64,000 nucleotides of DNA from Cupriavidus pauculus (GTDB taxonomy: Bacteria; Pseudomonadota; Gammaproteobacteria; Burkholderiales; Burkholderiaceae). Position numbers and translations under genes: made by a program. The stretch is from positions 2,585,501 to 2,649,500 of the forward strand of contig NZ_CP044067.1 of NCBI RefSeq assembly GCF_008693385.1, written 5' to 3'. Below, in pieces: positions 1-8,108 of this stretch. How positions within the stretch are numbered: the first letter of the stretch is position 1; the number at the start of each line of letters is the position of its first letter. The notes under the pieces were generated by a model. That model worked only from the letters and a program-made list of their open reading frames with translations, was not told the DNA's origin and made no database searches.

Positions 1-268
1 CCGGAAACAGCTTGCGTCCCTCTGGGCAATGCACGAGGCCCGCCTGCACGATCCGCGAGGGCTTCATGCCGGACAGCTCGCGGCCGTCGAAGCGCATGCT
101 GCCGCCGCTGGGGCGGTGAATGCCGCTCATCGCGAGGAAGATGGAGCTCTTGCCCGCGCCGTTGGCACCGAGCAGCACCACGAGTTCGCCCGCGCCCGCG
201 TGGAGCGAGACGTCCTCCAGCGCGCGGAAGCTGCCGTAAGACAGCGATACGCGTTCAAGCTGCAGCAT
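1..268 (-). CDS. livF: Branched-chain amino acid ABC transporter ATP-binding subunit LivF, partial
   Basis: This is the N-terminal part (about 89 residues) of an ABC ATPase; the rest lies beyond the left edge of the window. It would power uptake of branched-chain amino acids, amides or related compounds at the cytoplasmic face of the LivHM permease. The Walker A motif GANGAGKSS is visible at about residues 34-42. The ATG at 266-268 overlaps the 3' end of livG by 14 bases, the usual livG-livF coupling. LivF rather than a second LivG is inferred from gene order and the N-terminal sequence. The substrate cannot be read from this fragment. Confidence 0.9.
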   Translation of the reverse strand, partial: MLQLERVSLSYGSFRALEDVSLHAGAGELVVLLGANGAGKSSIFLAMSGIHRPSGGSMRFDGRELSGMKPSRIVQAGLVHCPEGRKLFP

Positions 269-1019
269 GGTCGGCTCCGAGGTAGGCTTCGATGACGACG
301 GGGTCGCGCTGGATCTGCGCGGGCGTGCCCTCGGCGATCTTCTGGCCGTAGTTGAGCACCATGATCTTGTCGGCAATGCGCATGATCATGTCCATCTTGT
401 GTTCGATCAGGCAGACCGTCTTGCCATGGCGCACCATCTTGCGGATAAGCTCGGACAGGCCGACCGTCTCCTCGGGGTTGACGCCGCCGGCCGGCTCGTC
501 GAGCAGCAGCAGTTCCGGATCGGTGGTCCACGCGAGCGCGAACGCCACGCGCTTGCGCGCTTCCTGCGTGATGTCGCCAGCCAGTTCGTGCGCGAGGTGC
601 GAGAGGCCGACGAAGTCGAGCGCGGCCTCGGCCTTGTCGCGGCAGCGCGCTTCCTCCTCGCGCCAGCGCCGCGTGTGCAGCAGCACATCGGCCAGTCCCG
701 ACTGCGTGCGCAGCCGGTGGCCGACGATCAGGTTGTCCAGCACGGTGGCGCGATCGAACAGCGCGGTGGCCTGAAACGTGCGCGCCAGGCCCAGGCGGGC
801 GATCCGGTCCGCGCGCTGCCCGGCGATGTCGGTGCCCTTGAACGCGATCTGGCCCGACGTCGGCGCATGCGTGCCCGCGATCAGGTTGAAGAACGTCGTC
901 TTGCCGGCGCCGTTCGGGCCGATGATCGCGTTGATCTGCCCGGCTTCGAACGTCACCGAGACATCGCTGACCGCGGTCAGCCCGCCGAACGTTTTCGTCA
1001 GGTTGCGGATTTCAAGCAT
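255..1019 (-). CDS. livG: Branched-chain amino acid ABC transporter ATP-binding subunit LivG
   Basis: A 254-residue ABC ATPase, the usual length for LivG. It pairs with LivF as the nucleotide-binding half of a HAAT-family importer. Walker A is GPNGAGKTT at residues 34-42, and Walker B is ELLLLDEPAGG in the second half. Where LivG proteins usually carry an LSYGQ-like signature, this one reads GDITQEARKR, a divergent C-loop seen directly in the sequence; whether activity changes is unknown. The start overlaps the livM stop by 8 bases and the end overlaps livF by 14, so the four liv genes are translationally coupled. Confidence 0.92.
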   Translation of the reverse strand: MLEIRNLTKTFGGLTAVSDVSVTFEAGQINAIIGPNGAGKTTFFNLIAGTHAPTSGQIAFKGTDIAGQRADRIARLGLARTFQATALFDRATVLDNLIVGHRLRTQSGLADVLLHTRRWREEEARCRDKAEAALDFVGLSHLAHELAGDITQEARKRVAFALAWTTDPELLLLDEPAGGVNPEETVGLSELIRKMVRHGKTVCLIEHKMDMIMRIADKIMVLNYGQKIAEGTPAQIQRDPVVIEAYLGADHAAA

Positions 1020-2058
1020 GGTCGGCTCCCGGGCGGGTCGTCATGGGGCGGCGCGCGGCGGCTGCGTGCCGGTCTCCCCCCTCGCGGGCGTCGCGTGCCG
1101 ATGCGCGCCGCAACGCGGCCGCGCGCCTGGCGCGGCGGGCCAGATACGCACCCACGATGCCTTCGGGGAAGAAGATGATCAGCAGCACCAGCACCGGCCC
1201 GAACACCAGCATGCGGTAGTCCTGCAGGAACTGCAGCGTCTGCGTGACCCACGGCACGAGCACGGAGCCGAGCAGCGGCCCGAGCAGCGTGCCGGTGCCG
1301 CCGACGAGCATCGCCATGACCATGTCGAACGTAAGGTCGGTGCGCGCGATATCGGGGCCGAGAAAACGCACCTGTCCCGCGTAGAGCGCGCCCGCGAATC
1401 CCGCGTAGCCCACCGACAGCACGAACGACAGCATCTTGGTGCGCATCAGGTCGATGCCCAGCGCTTCGGCAAGCACGTCGCTGTTGCGTACGGCCATCAG
1501 GCTGCGGCCGAGCAGCGACGTGACGATGCGATGCATGAGGAAGGTGCCCACGACGAGGAAGGCCAGCACGAGGTAGTACTGCGCGGTGACGCTGTCGAAA
1601 GCGACCGGTCCGATGGACGCGGGCACCGGAATGCCGATCAGGCCGACCGTGCCGTGCGTGAGCGACTCCCATTTCTCGATCAGCAGGTAGATGATGTAGC
1701 CGATGCACATCGTGAAGATCGCGAAGTAATGGCCCTTGAGCCGCAGCGATACCGCGCCGATCACGCATCCCGCCGCCATGCAGACGCAGCCCGAGAGCGC
1801 GAACGCGGCCCAGAACGGCACGCCGTGATCGACGGTGAGGATGCCGAGCGTGTACGCGCCGATGGCCATGAAGCCGCCGTGCGCGAGGTTGAGCTGGCCG
1901 GTATAGCCGGTCAGCAGGTTCAGGCCCAGCGTGGCGATGGCATAGATGAACGCGAGCGTCGTCACGGTGATGAAGTAGCTGTTGGGCACGCACAGCGGAA
2001 ACGCGATGGCGATGGCCAGCAGCAGGGCCCAGCCGGCCTTGCCTTGCAGTGATGTCAT
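1012..2058 (-). CDS. livM: Branched-chain amino acid ABC transporter permease LivM
   Basis: A 348-residue, strongly hydrophobic inner-membrane permease of the LivM family. With LivH it forms the translocation path of a branched-chain amino acid/amide importer. The family stretch LLTGYTGQLNLAHGGFMAIG lies in the N-terminal third, and the C-terminal loop FFPEGIVG precedes an Arg/Ala-rich tail. I chose the ATG at 2058 over an in-frame ATG 30 bases upstream because a GAGGAG ribosome site sits about 9 bases before it. It begins 10 bases after the livH stop. Confidence 0.92.
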   Translation of the reverse strand: MTSLQGKAGWALLLAIAIAFPLCVPNSYFITVTTLAFIYAIATLGLNLLTGYTGQLNLAHGGFMAIGAYTLGILTVDHGVPFWAAFALSGCVCMAAGCVIGAVSLRLKGHYFAIFTMCIGYIIYLLIEKWESLTHGTVGLIGIPVPASIGPVAFDSVTAQYYLVLAFLVVGTFLMHRIVTSLLGRSLMAVRNSDVLAEALGIDLMRTKMLSFVLSVGYAGFAGALYAGQVRFLGPDIARTDLTFDMVMAMLVGGTGTLLGPLLGSVLVPWVTQTLQFLQDYRMLVFGPVLVLLIIFFPEGIVGAYLARRARRAAALRRASARDAREGGDRHAAAARRPMTTRPGADHA

Positions 2059-2068
2059 GGAGGACTCC

Positions 2069-2932
2069 TCAGGCCATGCGGCCGGCAAACAATCCCTGCG
2101 GGCGTACCGAGAGAATCAGCACGAGCAGCAGGAAGGCGATGATGTCCTTGTAGTCGGTGGACACGTAGAAGCCACCGAAGCTTTCGGCCATGCCGATGAT
2201 CAGGCCGCCGACGATGGCGCCGGGAATGCTGCCCATGCCGCCGAGGATGATGATCACGAACGCCTTGGTGATCACTAGGTTGCCCATGCTCGGATAAACG
2301 AGGTTGATCGGCGCATAGAGCGTGGCGGCCACCGCGGCCAGCGCGCCCGAGATCGCGAACACCAGCAGCGTGACGCGCGTCGCGTCGATGCCGACCAGTG
2401 CGGCGCCTTCGCGGTTCTGCGCCATCGCCACGATGGTGGACCCGGTGACCGTGCGCGTCAGGAACAGATGCAGCAGCACCATGAGCCCGAACGCCGCGGC
2501 GATGATCAGCAGCCGCTGCATCGGCGCGGTCAAGCCGAATAGTTCCACCATTTGCCCGTAGGGCGTCGGCATGCGATGGAACTCCGCGCCCCATAGCGCC
2601 TGCGCGCCGGCTTCGAGAAAGAGCAGGATGCCGATGGCCGCGATCATGTCGTGCACTTCCGGCGCGTTGCGCAGCGGATGGAACACGAGCCGGTCCGCCA
2701 GCATCGAGAGGCATGCCACGGCGCCGGCTGCCGCGAGCATCGCCAGCCAGTAGTTGACGCCATACGACGTCATCAGGAAGTAGGACACATACGCGCCGGC
2801 CATGTAGAACGCACCATGCGCGAAGTTCGGCACGTGCAGGATGCCGTAGACCAGCGTGAGGCCCAGTGCCACCAGGCTATACACGCCGCCGAGTGTGAGC
2901 CCGTTGAGGAACTGCTGAAAGAACAAAGCCAC
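2069..2932 (-). CDS. livH: Branched-chain amino acid ABC transporter permease LivH
   Basis: A 287-residue inner-membrane permease with the LivH N-terminus (LNGLTLGGVYSLVALGLTL) followed by the conserved NFAHGAFYMAGAYVSY segment. It is the first gene of the leftward liv operon. The periplasmic binding protein LivK that normally completes such a system is not upstream, so it is either beyond the left edge or encoded elsewhere. The neighbouring Bug-type receptors belong to a different transporter class and are not expected to serve it. An IclR gene lies divergently across a 333-bp gap. Confidence 0.92.
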   Translation of the reverse strand: MALFFQQFLNGLTLGGVYSLVALGLTLVYGILHVPNFAHGAFYMAGAYVSYFLMTSYGVNYWLAMLAAAGAVACLSMLADRLVFHPLRNAPEVHDMIAAIGILLFLEAGAQALWGAEFHRMPTPYGQMVELFGLTAPMQRLLIIAAAFGLMVLLHLFLTRTVTGSTIVAMAQNREGAALVGIDATRVTLLVFAISGALAAVAATLYAPINLVYPSMGNLVITKAFVIIILGGMGSIPGAIVGGLIIGMAESFGGFYVSTDYKDIIAFLLLVLILSVRPQGLFAGRMA

Positions 2933-3265
2933 GGTCGTCTCCTTGGGTAGGTCCCCGTGCCGCCGTGTTGTGCACGGTCGTTCGTTTTTTGTTCAGCGGA
3001 CTTTTGCATGGCCGTTTGCCCACCGTCAAGCGATATGGCCGCGTATTCCGCAGATCGAAATAGCGGCCTGAATACGCGGACTTTTGTAGGAATTTTCCTC
3101 AGTGGAATCCCTGATTTGCGGCGCGGTCCGGGTGGCGGACAGTGCTTCGCGTGACGCCGTGCGCCCGATGTGCACGGGATATGTACGAGGTCAATATCGT
3201 CCATCGATGTGCCACATATCATCCGTGCGCATCTTCTGGTCCATCCTCCTCGACGCCAGCCTTGC
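2933..3265. promoter_or_regulatory. Divergent control region between livH and the IclR gene, with repeats
   Basis: A 333-bp gap with no credible gene. It contains a perfect 11-bp direct repeat GCGGACTTTTG at 2996-3006 and 3076-3086 (80 bp apart) and a perfect 10-bp inverted repeat, CCGCGTATTC at 3039-3048 against GAATACGCGG at 3070-3079. The right repeat overlaps the right arm of the inverted repeat. Such spacing in a divergent region beside an IclR gene suggests operator DNA, but no binding site is proven and I cannot place -35/-10 boxes confidently. Confidence 0.4.
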
Positions 3266-4111
3266 ATGAAGCGATCCACTTCGATTCCGCAGCCTGTAGA
3301 CGCGGCCCTCGTGTCCGGCGAGACCGTATGTCCCATCGACGATGGCGACCGCAATTTCGTCGGCGCGCTCGCGCGCGGGCTCGAACTGCTGCGCGCCTTC
3401 GGGCCCGGCGACGACTACCTCGGCAATGCCGAGCTGTCGCGCCGCACGGGCATTCCGCGGCCCACTGTCTCGCGCCTGACCTATACGCTCGCGAGCCTCG
3501 GCTACCTCGTCTACGTGGAGAGCCACGAGAAATACCGCGTGGGGCAGGGCGCGCTGCTGCCCGCGCATCGCTATCTGTCGGGCGCGGGCATTCGCGATGT
3601 CGCGCAGCCGCTGATGCAGTCGCTCGCATTCGCCACGGGATGCACGGTCGCGCTGGCCGCGCCCGACCGCCACGACATGCTCTACCTCGAGGCCTGCCAG
3701 CCGCGCGGCGGCCTCGTCATGCGACTCACGCCGGGCTCGCGGCTGCCGATGGCGAGCTCGGCCATCGGCCGCGCCTGGCTTGCCGGACTCGACCCCGCGC
3801 GGCGCGCGGCGGTACTCGCCGAACTGGAACGGTTCTACGGCGCGCGCTGGCCCGCGCTGCGTACGAAACTCGACCGCACGCTGCGCGAGTACGCGCGGCG
3901 CGGGTTCTGCGTGGCGCATGCGGAGTGGGACCGTTCGGTCAGCGGTGTGGCGGCGCCCGTGCGGCTGGAAGATGGCACCGAGGTGCTGTCCATCAATATC
4001 GGCGGCGCATCGACACGGCTATCGCCCGAGATTCTCGAGACCAATCTCGGCCCGCGCATCCGCGAGCTCGCACATACGCTGGAGCAACGGCTCTGGCACC
4101 ACGCGGCCTGA
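3266..4111 (+). CDS. IclR-family transcriptional regulator
   Basis: A 281-residue IclR-type protein: an N-terminal winged helix (GLELLRAF through TVSRLTYTLASLGYL, about residues 30-85), then an effector-binding domain ending around residue 275. IclR proteins repress or activate small catabolic operons in response to aromatic or organic acids. I chose the ATG at 3266, giving MKRSTS; an in-frame start 96 bases upstream would add an Arg-rich leader unlike the family. It lies 46 bases before an SDR gene and a Bug receptor on the same strand and divergent from livH. The target could be either side. Confidence 0.88.
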   Translation: MKRSTSIPQPVDAALVSGETVCPIDDGDRNFVGALARGLELLRAFGPGDDYLGNAELSRRTGIPRPTVSRLTYTLASLGYLVYVESHEKYRVGQGALLPAHRYLSGAGIRDVAQPLMQSLAFATGCTVALAAPDRHDMLYLEACQPRGGLVMRLTPGSRLPMASSAIGRAWLAGLDPARRAAVLAELERFYGARWPALRTKLDRTLREYARRGFCVAHAEWDRSVSGVAAPVRLEDGTEVLSINIGGASTRLSPEILETNLGPRIRELAHTLEQRLWHHAA

Positions 4112-4157
4112 CGGCCGCGCCTGCAAACATTCGTTCAACTCGACAGGGGGCAGTTCC

Positions 4158-4967
4158 ATGGAGATTCGTCGCAAACGCGTGGTCGTGACCGGGGGTGGCT
4201 CCGGGATTGGCGAGGCGCTGGCCGCGCAGTTCGTGGCCAAGGGCGCGTGCGCCGTCGCGGTGGTCGATATCGACCTGTCCCGCGCGGCGGCGGTCGCCGG
4301 TGTCCTGAGGACCAAGTATCCGCATTGCGACGTGAGCGCCCATCGCGTCGACGTCGGCAGTCAGGAGGCCGTGCAGTCGATGGTCGATGCGGTGACGAAG
4401 CGCTTCGGCGGCATCGACATATTCTGCTCGAATGCCGGCGTCATGGTGCGAAAGGGGCTGGAAACCACCGACGTCGAGTGGCGGCAGACCTGGGGCGTCA
4501 ACGTGATGGGGCACGTGCATGCGGCGAATTCGGTCATGCCGCAGATGCTCGAGCGCGGCAGCGGTTATTTCGTCAACACGGTGTCGGCGGCGGGACTGCT
4601 GTCGCAGATCGGTTCCGCGTCGTACTCGATGACCAAGCATGCGGCGATCGGCTTTGCCGAGTGGCTGTCGATCGCATACCATGATCGCGGTATCCGCGTC
4701 AGCTGTCTTTGTCCGCAAGGCGTGCGCACGCCCATGCTGCTCGGCAAGGACGGCACGCGCAAGGGCTTCCTGCAGGCGGGCGCGCTCGATCCGGAGAGGG
4801 TGGCGGAGCTGACGATCGACGGCATTCGCGCCGAACGCTTTCTGATCCTGCCGCACGAGGAAGTCCTCGAATACTACCGCCGCAAGGGACAGGACTACGA
4901 TCGCTGGCTGAGCGGCATGCGCCGGCTGAAGGACAGGGTGGAAGAGGAGTTCGGCCACGGCATCTGA
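4158..4967 (+). CDS. Short-chain dehydrogenase/reductase (SDR)
   Basis: A 269-residue classical SDR. The nucleotide-binding motif TGGGSGIG is at residues 11-18, NAG at 92-94, the catalytic Ser at about 143, and the active-site pair Y156-x3-K160 is intact (YSMTK). It should oxidise a secondary alcohol or reduce a ketone with NAD(P). An acidic residue at the end of the second strand (VVDID) favours NAD(H), by inference. The start follows AGGGGGCAG. It sits between the IclR gene and a Bug receptor, so it probably acts on the imported compound or its product. The substrate is unknown. Confidence 0.9.
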   Translation: MEIRRKRVVVTGGGSGIGEALAAQFVAKGACAVAVVDIDLSRAAAVAGVLRTKYPHCDVSAHRVDVGSQEAVQSMVDAVTKRFGGIDIFCSNAGVMVRKGLETTDVEWRQTWGVNVMGHVHAANSVMPQMLERGSGYFVNTVSAAGLLSQIGSASYSMTKHAAIGFAEWLSIAYHDRGIRVSCLCPQGVRTPMLLGKDGTRKGFLQAGALDPERVAELTIDGIRAERFLILPHEEVLEYYRRKGQDYDRWLSGMRRLKDRVEEEFGHGI

Positions 4968-5044
4968 GGTTTCGTGTCACCGTATCGAGGCATCACCGCA
5001 GTACCGCATCAACGATATCCATAACAAGATTGGAGACAGCCCCC

Positions 5045-6052
5045 ATGCGTATTGGTATTGCATCGCTCCCCGCCCGGCGCGCGTTCGCGCTCGCCGTGCT
5101 CGCGGGTGTCACCGCCGTTGCCACCCTGGGCACGCCCGCCGCGCGCGCCCAGGCCTATCCCAGCAAGCCGATCCGCGTGGTCGTCGGGTTCCCCAGTGGC
5201 GGCGCGCCCGATATCCTCGCGCGCACGTTCTCGGAGAAGATCTCGCCGTCGTGGGGCCAGTCGGTCGTGGTGGACAACAAGCCCGGCGCGGGCGGCAATA
5301 TCGGCGCGGAGGCCGTCGCGCACGCGCCCCCCGACGGCTATACGCTCGCGCTCGGCACGGTTGGCACGCACTCGATCAACGGCGCGCTGTACACGAAGAT
5401 GCCGTACGACATGGTCAAGGACTTCGTGCCGGTGATCCTGCTCGCCTCCACGCCGAACGTGCTCGTCGTGCATCCGTCCGTGCCGGCGAAGAATGTGCAG
5501 GAACTCATCGCGCTGGCCAAGAGCAAGCCGGGGCAGCTGACCTTCGGCACGCCGGGCGTCGGCACGTCGCTGCATGTTTCGGGCGAGCTGTTCAATACGA
5601 TGGCCGGAACCCGGATCACGCACGTGCCTTACAAGGGCCGCGCGATGGCGATTCCCGATCTGCTCGGCGGCCATATCACGATGATGTTCGACAACCTGCC
5701 GTCGGCGCTGCCGGTGGTCAAGGAGGGCAAGCTGCGCGCACTGGGCGTGACGAGCGCGAAGCGTTCGCCTTCGGCGCCGGATATTCCGACCATCGCGGAG
5801 CAGGGACTGCCAGGGTATGAAGCGGAATCGTGGTTCGCGGTGTTCGCGCCGGCGGGCACGCCGAAGGAGATCGTCGACAAGCTCAACGCGGAATTGAACC
5901 GCATCTTCGAATTGCCGGACGTCAAGCAGAAGCTGGCGACGCTGGGACTCGATCCGGTCCTCGGCACGCCGGACAAGCTTGCCGCCTATCAGAAGAGCGA
6001 GATTGCCAAGTGGGCAAAGGTGGTGAAGGAATCCGGCGCGAAGGCGGAGTAA
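5045..6052 (+). CDS. Bug-family (TctC-type) extracytoplasmic solute receptor 1
   Basis: A 335-residue periplasmic binding protein. The signal peptide spans about residues 1-35 (cleavage near ARA/QA). It is followed by family hallmarks: YPSKPIRVVVGF, GGAPDILART, VDNKPGAGGNIG, FGTPGVGTSLHVSGELF and HVPYKG. Bug proteins bind small carboxylates or amides and hand them to TctAB-type membrane proteins, none of which is encoded here. GGAGAC precedes the ATG. It is third in the IclR-SDR-Bug series, 77 bases after the SDR. Ligand unknown. Confidence 0.92.
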   Translation: MRIGIASLPARRAFALAVLAGVTAVATLGTPAARAQAYPSKPIRVVVGFPSGGAPDILARTFSEKISPSWGQSVVVDNKPGAGGNIGAEAVAHAPPDGYTLALGTVGTHSINGALYTKMPYDMVKDFVPVILLASTPNVLVVHPSVPAKNVQELIALAKSKPGQLTFGTPGVGTSLHVSGELFNTMAGTRITHVPYKGRAMAIPDLLGGHITMMFDNLPSALPVVKEGKLRALGVTSAKRSPSAPDIPTIAEQGLPGYEAESWFAVFAPAGTPKEIVDKLNAELNRIFELPDVKQKLATLGLDPVLGTPDKLAAYQKSEIAKWAKVVKESGAKAE

Positions 6053-6109
6053 TCATCGACGCGTACCTTCGAGGACTTCTCGATGGTCGGGCACCGGGGT
6101 GCGGCCGCT

Positions 6110-6967
6110 TCAGCCCACTGACGCCAGAAAGGCTTCCGCAATCGCGGCGTGCGGTCCTTTCGGCGACCATAGCAATCCGATGCGGCGCACGGGCGCGGGC
6201 TTCGGCAGCGCGATGCGCGCCACGTCGAGCCCCTCGGGCCACGGCCGTGCCCAGTCCGGGACCAGCGACACGCCGAGCCCCGCGTCCACCATCGACGCGA
6301 TGGCATTAAGCGCATCGATCTCGAGCCGTTCGTGCGGGGCGATATTGTGCGACTGCAGGTACCGGTCCGCGACCATGCCGCCCCACATCGCGCGGTCGTA
6401 GCGGATAAACGGCTCGCTGCGCAGCAGGTCGTGCGGCTCGCGATGCGCGAGTGCGCCGGGCGCGAGCACGATGAACGGCTCCTCCACGAGCACCTTCCAC
6501 GCGAAGGCCTTGGGCATCGCGAACTGCGGCATCACGATGAGGCCGGCGTCGAGGTCGCCCGAGACCACCGAGCGATACAGGTGCGACGACGTGCCGGGCT
6601 CGACGAAGATCTTCAGCCGCGGATGCCGCGCGTAGAGGCGCTTGAGAATGCGGGGCAACAGTCCCGTGAGCGCCGAGCTGGAGACGCCCAGCCGCAGCTC
6701 GCCGCCCATGGAATCGTCATGGGCCATCGCGCCGAGGTCGCGCACGTCGCGTACCACCGCGCGGGACCTCGCCAGAATGCGCAACCCGCCCTGCGTCGGC
6801 ATGACGGTGCGGCCCGCGCGCTGCACGAGCGGAATGTCGAGCGCGTCCTCGAGCGCCTTGACGCGCGCGGCAATCGCGTTGGGCGTCAGCCCCAGCCGCC
6901 GCGCGGCCTCGGCAAACGATCCGTACTCGACGACGGCGACGAAGCTCTGCAGAAAACGGATATCCAT
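6110..6967 (-). CDS. LysR-family transcriptional regulator
   Basis: A 285-residue LysR protein: helix-turn-helix near residues 1-60 (FAEAARRLGLTPNAIAARVKALE), then a substrate-binding domain. I chose the ATG at 6967, which has AAGGA 11 bases upstream; an in-frame TTG nine bases earlier sits only 2 bases from it. The gene is divergent from a Bug receptor and a UxaA/GarD-type dehydratase, its likely targets. The 143-bp gap contains an imperfect dyad around CAACACTGTTTTG but no perfect one. It shares strong sequence similarity with the LysR at 34886 (for example VPEWIRPWPEGL against VPDWARPWPEGL), so the two are probably paralogues. Confidence 0.9.
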   Translation of the reverse strand: MDIRFLQSFVAVVEYGSFAEAARRLGLTPNAIAARVKALEDALDIPLVQRAGRTVMPTQGGLRILARSRAVVRDVRDLGAMAHDDSMGGELRLGVSSSALTGLLPRILKRLYARHPRLKIFVEPGTSSHLYRSVVSGDLDAGLIVMPQFAMPKAFAWKVLVEEPFIVLAPGALAHREPHDLLRSEPFIRYDRAMWGGMVADRYLQSHNIAPHERLEIDALNAIASMVDAGLGVSLVPDWARPWPEGLDVARIALPKPAPVRRIGLLWSPKGPHAAIAEAFLASVG

Positions 6968-7110
6968 AAAACGCAAAATCCTTGCGGTTTGAATGCGTCA
7001 GACAACACTGTTTTGAGATTCTGCCTTCTTCTACCATCCGGCTCAAGACAGCGGGCCTCGATGTCGCGAGACACCGCTGCGGGACATTCGATCACCACAG
7101 GAGACGGAAC

Positions 7111-8100
7111 ATGGATCATCCAATCTCGCGATGCCTGCATCGCGCGCTGACGGGCATGGCGCTGGCGGCGGGCATCCTCGCCGTGCCGGCCTACGCCTCG
7201 GACGCTTATCCCAGCAAGCCCATCCGCATCGTGGTCGGCTTCGCGCCCGGCGGCGGCGCCGATATCGTCGCGCGCCAGATCGGCACGCAGCTGTCGAAGC
7301 AGATGGGCCAGTCGGTGGTGGTCGAGAACCGGCCAGGCGCCACGGGCACGCTGGCGGCGACCAATGTCGCGCAGGCCGCGGGCGACGGCTATTCGATGAT
7401 GCTGGCGTCGCAATCGACGATGGTCATCGCGCCGAGCATGTACGGCAAGCTGCAATACGACCCGATCCGCGACTTCCTCCCCGTGACGCAGCTGGTCTCG
7501 ATGCCGCTCGTGATGGTGGTCACGCCATCGGTTCCGGCCACCACGCTCAGGGAAGTGATGGACCTCGCGCGCGCGGGCAAGCTCGCCAACTTCGCGTCGT
7601 CGGGCGCGGGCGGGCCCCAGCATATCGCGGGCGAGCTGTTCAACAAGATGGCCGGCATCAGGCTCACGCACGTGCCCTACAAGGGCGAGTCCGCCGCGCT
7701 GACCGACGTCATGGCCGGCAACGTGCAGGTCGCGTTCGCCAACGTGCCCGTGGCCGCGCCGTTCATCAGGTCCGGCAAGCTGCGCGCGATCGCGGTATCG
7801 AGCCTGGCGCGCGCGCAGACGCTGCCGCAGGTGCCGACGGTATCGGAATCCGGACTCAGGGACTTCGAGGTGCTCACGTGGTACGGCCTGTTCCTGCCCG
7901 CCAGCGCGCCGAAGCCGATCGCGCGCCGGATCAGCGACGAAGTGAGCGCCGCGCTCAACACGCCCGACGTGCGCGGCAAGTTCCAGGAGCAGGGGCTCAC
8001 GATCGTCGGCACCAATCCCGATCAGTTCGGCCAGTTCATGACCGCGGAGGTGCCCAGGTGGGCCGCGATCGTGAAGTCGGCCAATATTCAGCCGGAGTAA
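7111..8100 (+). CDS. Bug-family (TctC-type) extracytoplasmic solute receptor 2
   Basis: A 329-residue periplasmic receptor. The signal peptide ends near residue 29 (AYA/SD). Conserved blocks are YPSKPIRIVVGFAPGGG, VENRPGATG, FASSGAGGPQHIAGELF and HVPYKGE. AGGAGA lies 7 bases before the ATG. The stop is only 8 bases from the start of the dehydratase gene, so the two are cotranscribed and the receptor probably binds the sugar acid, or a precursor, that the dehydratase consumes. That ligand assignment is inference from context. Confidence 0.92.
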   Translation: MDHPISRCLHRALTGMALAAGILAVPAYASDAYPSKPIRIVVGFAPGGGADIVARQIGTQLSKQMGQSVVVENRPGATGTLAATNVAQAAGDGYSMMLASQSTMVIAPSMYGKLQYDPIRDFLPVTQLVSMPLVMVVTPSVPATTLREVMDLARAGKLANFASSGAGGPQHIAGELFNKMAGIRLTHVPYKGESAALTDVMAGNVQVAFANVPVAAPFIRSGKLRAIAVSSLARAQTLPQVPTVSESGLRDFEVLTWYGLFLPASAPKPIARRISDEVSAALNTPDVRGKFQEQGLTIVGTNPDQFGQFMTAEVPRWAAIVKSANIQPE

Positions 8101-8108
8101 GGACGCGT

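Noticed and set aside
3170..3265. Longer N-terminus of the first IclR regulator
   Set aside because: The 32 extra residues have a composition unlike IclR proteins, and the downstream ATG at 3266 gives a family-like start.
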